Shown here in pieces: positions 60,201 through 64,000 of a stretch of DNA of 64,000 bases. The first letter of the stretch is position 1. Each line of letters starts with the position of its first letter. The notes below the pieces were generated by a model. That model saw nothing but the letters and a program-made list of their open reading frames with translations, was not told the origin of the DNA and did not search any database. Location: positions 71,383 through 135,382 of the forward strand of contig CAYXVF010000002.1 in NCBI GenBank assembly GCA_964468125.1, written 5' to 3'. Source of the DNA: CAYXVF01 sp964468125 (GTDB lineage: Bacteria; Myxococcota; XYA12-FULL-58-9; CAYXVF01). The position numbers and the translations under genes are program-made.

Positions 60201-62222
60201 GCTGGCAACGAAGCGGTCGCCGCGCCGAACCGCATCGTCAACATGATAAACACCGAGATGATCGCGGCAGACACGGACGTTACCGCGCCTCCGGGGACCG
60301 AGCCGACGGTGTGCATCGGTGAGTCTACGACACCGAGCGCGGTTGCCGATCCGGTGTCCGATCCCGCCACCTACGAGGAGCCGAGCTGCACTGCGAGCTG
60401 TACGAGCACTGGACTCTGCAGTCGTCGAGACGGCGAGGCGACGCTCACCTTCACCGCACCCGGGGACGACGGCGCTGGCGGTGACCGCGTCGATTCCTAC
60501 GAGGTGCACGCATTCGCCCTCGAGACCGACTACGGCGGCACGAGCTACAGCAACTGCGGCGCGACGATCGACCCGGACAGCGCCTTCGAGACCACGGTCG
60601 TCGTCACCCCAACGGTGGATCCCGGTGAGCTGGAGACCGCGACCATCACCGGGCTCGACCTGCCGCGGGCGTATTGCTTCGTGGTCGAGGCGATCGATGA
60701 TCTCGGCAACTCGAGTCCGCTCACGAGCTTTGCGACGGAACGCGTTTTCCCTTGGCTCACCGACGTACCGAGCCAAGGCGGGCCAGACATTGTGGCCTTC
60801 GACCCGACGGATCCAGATATCGCGCAGACGGACGCTTTTGCGGCCGTGGGCGACGTCGATTTTGGCCTCATCGTCGAGAATCTCGGCGACATGGATGGGG
60901 ACGGTCGGGACGATCTCGGAATCGTCGATGTTACCTCAGGTGCCCGATCCGTGTCGCTCTACTTCAGCCGGGACAATGACCTATCGACAGCGAGTGTGGT
61001 TCTGAGCAATCCGACTGGCGCGGACAGCTTCTTCGGGAACGAAGTCGCTGCCGGAGACTTCGACGGCGACGGTCTGAACGACCTCGCGGTCGCCTCACCC
61101 ACCTACAACACCGCCGCAACGACCAACGGCGGCGGCGAAGGTGGAGCGATCTGGATCTGGTGGGGGGTCGATGGACAGGGCATCCGACGCGATTCCTCTA
61201 CCGATCCGACGTCCTTCCCGTCGATCAACCCTGATGTCGCACTCTTTGGGCGCACCCTCATGGCGCTCGGCTTCGGGGGCTTGGTGTTCGCGGACCTCGA
61301 TGGAAGTGGCGGCGACGAGCTGATTTTCACGGAGACCCTCGGCTTCACCGTCGGTCAAGTCGTGGGCTACAGCGGAGACAAGACCCGCTTCGGTGGCTCA
61401 CCGCCAACTCCTACCATCCTCGAGGTGGACCTCTCCGTGGCAGGAGGCACGACCAACCGTCCGGACTTCCGGATTGCCGCCAAGCCCAGCAATAATGGAT
61501 CTTTCCAGGAGCGTGAGCTCGGCGCTGGAGATTTCAATGGCGATGGCTTCGACGATCTCGCCATCTCCGATTACGGCGCGACCCATGCGGATGGTCCGGT
61601 CTGCGATATGTGCGGCGAGGTCTATATCTACGCGGGGGGGGCGAGCAGCATCGTTGGGCAAAATTTGGCCCCCACAGAGGACGGCTCGGGTCGCCTGCAA
61701 ACCGGCGGTGCGCTCGTCGACATTCTGCGCTACATCGACGGCAGCGCGACACAATTCGGCTTCACCACCGTCTCGGTGCCCGACCCCACGGGGGCGACCA
61801 CGGCGGACTGGCTGTTCGTGAGCGCGGGCGCGCTCGGACAGGTCGCCGTGTTCCGTGGCGGTACAGCGGGCCTCACGCCGGACACGCCCGCGAGTCTGCC
61901 TGCGGGAAGTTACGAAACCTTGGTCCGGGATAGTTCCACTGAAGCTATTCTGACGAACTTCGGGTCCGCTCTCTGCGCTTCGCCGAATCCTGAGACGGAG
62001 CTCTTGGATGTTATGGTTCTGCCGTTTGCCAGCGACCCCGCGGCCCTCTACGGCGCATCGGTCTACCAATGGACCGGGACGAGCTGGGAGGCCACGTCGG
62101 TCGTTGCTGGCCGAGGCGACTTTGGCCGGGCTTGCGCAGGTGCGGGGAATTATGTGACAACGCAGCAGTCAGCGTTCGTTGTGGGTGTGAGTAACACCGG
62201 CGCGGCGATCTTCCTGCGATAG
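54264..62222 (+). CDS. Giant Ig-like/FG-GAP repeat surface lipoprotein
   Basis: About 2652 residues. ATG at 54264 is preferred to the GTG three bases earlier because GAGGAG lies six bases upstream. The signal has a weak lipobox near Cys29 (VGSGC). Most of the protein is a long series of Ig-like modules of about 90-110 residues, with DSVGNSVTI or DAAGNFNNV type hinge motifs. A short Cys-rich insert (CATDAECSDGLRC, about 446) occurs early. A fibronectin-like module lies around 2030-2150. Four FG-GAP motifs (DMDGDGRDDLG, DFDGDGLNDLA, DLDGSGGDELI, DFNGDGFDDLA) follow at about 2190-2445. Probably an adhesin or matrix protein. It sits between the PqqD-like gene and the small peptide gene. Confidence 0.88.
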   Translation: MLSGCFSWKRRGRIFAIGTLLGSIVGSGCGCGKSDGNGNVPTVDELNVQIIAPAPDVETITSQDDINPTDGIQYNVIANVGAGGNGQTFVLTNSEQTDGSGAPLTVSAVASGGQVTFSGYTLPEGEAVTLRVVEEGFSGSDCAASNRCDETTVRVVESFCEFFAPENDAVLTNNDDLGDPTDLSVPFQTNVLVDCFGIEDTDNVTLRVNGGRALVAQPGPDELEVKRVTFNRVALAEGPNILTVVPKTDADGENPQGAPSSITVTVDTGRCSVALFPADGSRILADSDLDLDPINGMQAQIDVVTNCAESSTVELQLQAPGESGFTPLGLTPSSTQADPDGTRFRFDSVNLPESVNPFDVVLQALVTESGGGQEGASVPSAYWVDSLVPVLVQTAPGQDACFGPASDVDPGTDGIQVNGFGSTSGSGDGSEVWVRAFNDENPPISCATDAECSDGLRCRAEFCRAVTTVTGGIFTFQSLTLPAGVTTVEYVATDRAGNQTTPEEVTLTVFDVGPEVSISVPSDGALLGPANDADGSTAGVQLTAEIAITNESFASNGTFTISGQSPVTFDPSTAVSGVVSVPISLQDGARSLRARVEDSCGEEVASDPVNVSVDSTPSEVVVRGFVGPLAERNRIADGGGTQSATVDLDVVVGLAQADRTVTITRFSAVDTSDGRVCSGTGTPISTNTVVGTSEGLLESGVSLNEGVNCFTVDSDGGFGVASEVYVVRRVTAAPTLTFSDPVDSSVLDMDSDGGATPEFNYDVSLAFGAASPLPGTVSLSIADGAGSPVNVAQTATAADDSTVLFNDVSLPAGPLQLSATFTDSAGNESTAGPIDVMVNNGAGPQFAIRLPEAGSLNARSTGTVDVELVDLGSPITTNLTCDLTVNGTDANSPTAWADTATPLTLAATVGEGIVTIVADCDDGNAVGYSQAVSFEVEDDVPATPVLTNEPLDTPGRLVFDAAPGAAFVNSLTEDQSGAPGLQHDIRLEVDTGALSIEDWTAELVVDLPDATQLTYSVPLNAGSPASAVFSSVEFGADPGAISFTATIIDSIGRRSLSATATLTIDREPPVFVQTAPDPGQALFTREDDETADFSFVDLTFTYNADVADDGLEARLEIIPAPQDLDPAGQVFTATVSGGVANFGRIPFEDDFFSAVATLTDDAGNTVQRTQDFEVRSLTPRVQFSIPDAPALLNGTDDSAPGTPGFQGEFRAEISGLEPGATVRVCSTLDPTGGSGVPCEFGTAETGTDSVGGGTLGEPTLRGFVVANGFSAGALNQSSAFFGAVALAQGEQWIHFEAEEADLDPQVSSRFFRFVVDSEGPVVTGFTFPQNDTGNDPTGEIALAASEGAVESGELRTPVSVTVTGAEDGAPVEILTSIGADPINATSATLSGGSATFDILLSPGAQLVTVRVADAAGNFNNVAADVVGPKALIVDLAAPTANLPEPTLNPYSSLNGSIDLGATPDPADDRLLLDAGVGVSIQVNDDQDLDDGTIVLRSFSDSGRTAQLEEQTLPIGSGVTNVPAFAFPFAAGANYLRAIVTDSVGNSVTIDTTAAYVSDFRGPALDLEVRDNGGTPISGCDTFPGCTVATAAPPVMGDPRTWLDPAVNDLFYQVQDCVSFATPSVETCPVSGRLESRIVTAMNPGGPTDTRPFSPVTGGAIQVNDTAFTSFSAAATGELFDPGDLREVRLVATDANGNRSVSNSVFLDLSIDGVIITVERLASGAPSGDVLENDEVYGIDQNEDDTEATFLVDYRVTVEAVSDQLPDSITLTASSSQGSNTGMMTVDVSGSGTPLYVVDVIGVELAESTGGTDIPNTISVSVVCGAAGACGERFYDGVLADTDPPVYEFDRCSLCEFNVPFSGDDVELCALACNDPRLDDAEANIEDPTVARAVWNAALDADGNPSNGFSTSGARPLVVRVTGADQTPLVELTSSQGGLSGNQVSGSCVDTDCTATFANMNAPTLANGLFHEISVSFLDRAGNEAVAAPNRIVNMINTEMIAADTDVTAPPGTEPTVCIGESTTPSAVADPVSDPATYEEPSCTASCTSTGLCSRRDGEATLTFTAPGDDGAGGDRVDSYEVHAFALETDYGGTSYSNCGATIDPDSAFETTVVVTPTVDPGELETATITGLDLPRAYCFVVEAIDDLGNSSPLTSFATERVFPWLTDVPSQGGPDIVAFDPTDPDIAQTDAFAAVGDVDFGLIVENLGDMDGDGRDDLGIVDVTSGARSVSLYFSRDNDLSTASVVLSNPTGADSFFGNEVAAGDFDGDGLNDLAVASPTYNTAATTNGGGEGGAIWIWWGVDGQGIRRDSSTDPTSFPSINPDVALFGRTLMALGFGGLVFADLDGSGGDELIFTETLGFTVGQVVGYSGDKTRFGGSPPTPTILEVDLSVAGGTTNRPDFRIAAKPSNNGSFQERELGAGDFNGDGFDDLAISDYGATHADGPVCDMCGEVYIYAGGASSIVGQNLAPTEDGSGRLQTGGALVDILRYIDGSATQFGFTTVSVPDPTGATTADWLFVSAGALGQVAVFRGGTAGLTPDTPASLPAGSYETLVRDSSTEAILTNFGSALCASPNPETELLDVMVLPFASDPAALYGASVYQWTGTSWEATSVVAGRGDFGRACAGAGNYVTTQQSAFVVGVSNTGAAIFLR

Positions 62223-62234
62223 CGACCGGGTCCG

Positions 62235-62384
62235 ATGAAGCGAGAGCGCAAAGAAGTCGAAACCAAGGCGTCGAACGGTCGGCGTCGCTACGGTGCCCCG
62301 CGTATCGTTTCGGAGCAGACGGTCTTTGAGCGGCCCGCTCAGACCGGTCCGATCTGTGACCCGAAGGTCAACCCGTTCTGCTGA
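62235..62384 (+). CDS. 49-residue peptide, candidate RiPP precursor
   Basis: A 49-codon frame beginning 12 bases after the giant lipoprotein's stop. The N-terminal 34 residues are hydrophilic and basic, containing RRRYGAPRIVSEQ; the Y-x-x-P-x-I pattern is the kind recognised by PqqD-like RRE domains in lasso peptide leaders. The next part TVFERPA resembles the conserved FE..A element of small peptides found beside PqqD-like and HprK-like genes. The C-terminal 14 residues (QTGPICDPKVNPFC) hold two Cys, one terminal, and could be the processed core. No good ribosome site is seen, so coupling to the upstream gene is likely. Its last 17 bases overlap the 3' end of the antisense kinase gene. Confidence 0.6.
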   Translation: MKRERKEVETKASNGRRRYGAPRIVSEQTVFERPAQTGPICDPKVNPFC

Positions 62385-63162
62385 TTTCGCCGGCGCGAAG
62401 CGTCGCTAGTGTTGCTTCGCGGTCGCAAGGAAACTCGAGCTCGAGCCATCGCGCAGCGAGCCAGGGCTCAGTCAGTCCAAGAGTTCGTTTGCGATGCTCC
62501 TGAGCCACCGCGGGGATCGCCACCGATGCCATGATGGTCGACAACGCTGTCGCTGGAGTGCTCGGTTCAATTCGTGCCTTGGGCGCGTGACGCAACACGA
62601 AGAGAGCCTTCGCTGCGCCGCTCAGTGGTGTCCCAATCCGCCGCGCCATCGACTTCCCAAAAAACGGCTGCGAGGAGACGAGCGGCGCGCCGGATGCATC
62701 ACGATGCAGCAGCACGAAGTCGTCGTTCAGTACGTCCTCCGGCGGGAACCAGCTCGCGAGCGTCGATTTGCCCGCGCCGCTGCGCCCTACGAAGACCAAG
62801 GCTTTTCCCTTCAGGAGCACGGCGGCGGCATGGGTCAGCAGGGCGTCGTGGTCGATCGCGTGCAGCGACAGGGCGTGCATGAAGCTGACATTCAGAGGCA
62901 CTTCCGGTGCGCCGGGGGCTTGGTCGAGGTAGTGCACGCGCGCATGGCCCGGCCGGTAGGCGAGCGCAAAGGTGGGCTCGTGAATGTGAAGCTCACCGTC
63001 GACGGGTTGTAGTTCCGCCGGCTCGGCACGACGGGCCCAGAACCGAAACGGCTCAGGCCCCGTCGTCTTCACCCAATAGTGCTCGAAGGGTCGCGCGAGG
63101 GCGTCTAGGGTGGCATCGTCACCGTCGATCTCGAAGTCGAAAGGGCCGATTTTCGCTCGCAT
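62368..63162 (-). CDS. HprK-like serine kinase / PqqD-associated kinase
   Basis: Encodes 264 residues. Residues about 1-100 are a beta-rich N-terminal part; then the HPr-kinase core: LTHAAAVLLKGKALVF leading to the P-loop GRSGAGKST (126-134), and LNDDFVLLHRD (145-155), the Asp pair that binds Mg in HprK. The family HprK phosphorylates Ser, and relatives in lasso peptide clusters phosphorylate the precursor's last residue. Start at 63162 overlaps the start codon of the divergent S26 peptidase gene; GAGGG about 11 bases upstream supports it. It likely works on the neighbouring peptide or its carrier. Confidence 0.82.
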   Translation of the reverse strand: MRAKIGPFDFEIDGDDATLDALARPFEHYWVKTTGPEPFRFWARRAEPAELQPVDGELHIHEPTFALAYRPGHARVHYLDQAPGAPEVPLNVSFMHALSLHAIDHDALLTHAAAVLLKGKALVFVGRSGAGKSTLASWFPPEDVLNDDFVLLHRDASGAPLVSSQPFFGKSMARRIGTPLSGAAKALFVLRHAPKARIEPSTPATALSTIMASVAIPAVAQEHRKRTLGLTEPWLAARWLELEFPCDREATLATLRAGEISRTG

Positions 63163-63547
63163 GACTGACGCGTCCCTCAGCACACACCCGGATGTCGGGG
63201 CGATCCGGGTGAGCGGGAATTCGATGCTCCCGGCGCTTCGCATCGGGGACATCGTGCTCTTCGACAAACGCAAGCCGGTGGTGGAGCTGGGTGCGGTCGT
63301 CGTCTTTCACGATTGTATTCATCGCGCGGTGTGGGTCGAGCCGCGGGTGGCGGTCTGGGAGATCGGGGACGCGAACGCCCGAGTGCCCCTGCGTCGCGCC
63401 TGGTCCGAGATCGAGGGCGTGGCCTTCGCGCTTCTGCGGGACGGGGAATGGACGCAGCTCTCCCCCGCCCGCGGTCGCGACGTCGCCCGCCTCACCGCCC
63501 GGGCCATCGCGCGCTTCCAATGGAGCCGGATCCGGCGGCTCTTTTGA
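63161..63547 (+). CDS. S26 signal peptidase-like protein, Ser-His (SipW/ER) type
   Basis: A 128-residue protein with the serine nucleophile motif of S26 peptidases (GNSMLPALRIGD, Ser21). The second catalytic position reads CIHRAVWVE, with His54 where bacterial type I signal peptidases have Lys; the Ser-His pair is known from SipW, archaeal and ER signal peptidases. No membrane anchor is visible, so it could be a soluble leader peptidase. The ATG at 63161 overlaps head to head with the kinase start; an alternative GTG at 63110 has GAGGG nine bases upstream and would add 17 residues. Candidate processing enzyme for the 49-residue peptide. Confidence 0.72.
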   Translation: MTDASLSTHPDVGAIRVSGNSMLPALRIGDIVLFDKRKPVVELGAVVVFHDCIHRAVWVEPRVAVWEIGDANARVPLRRAWSEIEGVAFALLRDGEWTQLSPARGRDVARLTARAIARFQWSRIRRLF

Positions 63548-64000
63548 TCGCTTAAGCGAAGCGAGTCGGGGCGTCTGGCGTATCAACGACGGCGAACGAG
63601 GCAAGAGCGAAAACTCACGCCATCAGAGCACGATAGCGGGGACAAACAGTCCGGGGAATCGATTCATTCCCGATCGGAATCGGCTGTCAGACGGGCTTTC
63701 CGCCCGTCTGACAGCGGGAATTGTCGGTTTGTAAGCCGCGGAGGGTGCACGCGTCGAAGACTCGCGCGGGGTGGGAGTCTCGATTTGGCCCTCAGTCGGC
63801 CAGGCTTCACACGGCATAGGGAGTCCAAGGCTTTTCGTCTTCGGCGAAGCCCACGTCGAGGATCTGGTGTGCGGTTCTCACGTCTCACGAGACGCTTCCC
63901 GGACTCTACGGCATCGACTGCGGCGGCGACTTGCGCGTATTCGAGTGCGCGTACGCGCTGCGAAGTCAGGCGCGCTTTCGGGGTGGCATCCTCAAAGCGC
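63548..64000. other. 453 bases without a confident gene at window edge
   Basis: Contains the hairpin at 63684-63714. On the minus strand one frame is open from the window edge to 63664; its first 37 codons look protein-like (LTSQRVRALEYAQVAAAVDAV) but the rest is an Arg/Pro-rich stretch without family features, so it may be the end of a gene that continues beyond base 64000 or simply non-coding. No tRNA could be folded here by eye. Confidence 0.4.
63684..63714. terminator. 13-bp perfect hairpin, bidirectional terminator candidate
   Basis: CTGTCAGACGGGC (63684-63696), loop TTTCC, GCCCGTCTGACAG (63702-63714), a perfect 13-base stem 136 bases after the S26 peptidase stop. No T-run on either side, so factor-independent termination is uncertain; it could also be part of a dispersed repeat. 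Confidence 0.5.

Noticed and set aside
59364..60776. 470-codon minus-strand frame inside the giant lipoprotein gene
   Set aside because: Antisense shadow; Arg/His/Val-rich translation with no motif.
63715..63800. tRNA-like stretch with GTTTGTAAGCC near the window end
   Set aside because: It resembles an anticodon loop, but no matching T-arm (GTTCRANNC), D-arm or 7-bp acceptor stem could be paired.
63664..63888. Arg-rich minus-strand frame at the window end as a complete gene
   Set aside because: No ribosome site, low-complexity Arg/Pro sequence and an open continuation past the window edge; kept only as part of a region note.

Overview
The window is high-GC bacterial chromosome, most likely from the phylum Myxococcota (myxobacteria or close relatives). 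The best evidence is an MglB/MglA polarity pair. The MglA protein has the same length as Myxococcus xanthus MglA and keeps its peculiar residues (Arg53, Thr78, Gln82). It sits next to a long cluster of TPR proteins, TolQ/TolR-like motor subunits and an FHA/TonB-tail protein of the AgmX/PglI type. Many secreted Ig-like and FG-GAP repeat proteins, a SpoVR homologue and frequent GTG starts fit the same picture. No rRNA, confident tRNA, CRISPR array, insertion sequence or phage gene was seen.

Layout. 1-6.1 kb: the 3' part of a P-type cation ATPase, a coiled-coil protein, an aldo/keto reductase-RidA fusion and an APC permease. 6.4-19.3 kb: accessory metabolism and envelope genes, including a beta-lactamase-like serine hydrolase, a gamma-glutamylcyclotransferase-like protein, two amidohydrolases, an M20 peptidase, a haem-binding-domain protein, a Crp/Fnr regulator with an FNR-like cysteine motif, a stand-alone cyclic-nucleotide-binding protein and several small envelope proteins. 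19.4-22.1 kb: dnaX-ybaB-recR, packed as an operon. 22.2-36.5 kb: mglB-mglA, then an exported coiled-coil protein, three TPR proteins, a tiny exported protein, TolQ-like, two TolR/ExbD-like subunits, a GltG/PglI-like FHA-TM-TonB protein and a coiled-coil protein. This reads as a polarity switch plus a proton-driven envelope motor. 36.6-44.1 kb: a cNMP-binding protein, then two large Ig/FG-GAP repeat surface proteins. 44.2-46.8 kb: queF-hemC-hemL (queuosine and C5-pathway tetrapyrrole synthesis). 46.9-52.3 kb: a rhomboid protease, a zinc-ribbon/SH3 membrane protein, and an epmA-trmB operon with two small downstream genes. 52.4-63.5 kb: SpoVR, then a PqqD-like (RRE) protein, a 2652-residue FG-GAP lipoprotein, a 49-residue Cys-containing peptide, an HprK-like kinase and a Ser-His type S26 peptidase.

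Two candidate systems stand out. The first is the MglBA-linked Tol/Glt-like machine; its families are known, but one TolR subunit has Asn where the proton-carrying Asp should be. The second is the 53.9-63.5 kb group, which has the hallmarks of a RiPP-like peptide system: an RRE protein, a small peptide with a YxxP leader motif and a two-Cys tail, an HprK-like kinase and a peptidase. No radical SAM or cyclase enzyme is visible, and a giant surface lipoprotein is embedded in the putative operon. The second is the better candidate for something undescribed.

All family calls rest on motif recognition by eye; no database search was run.
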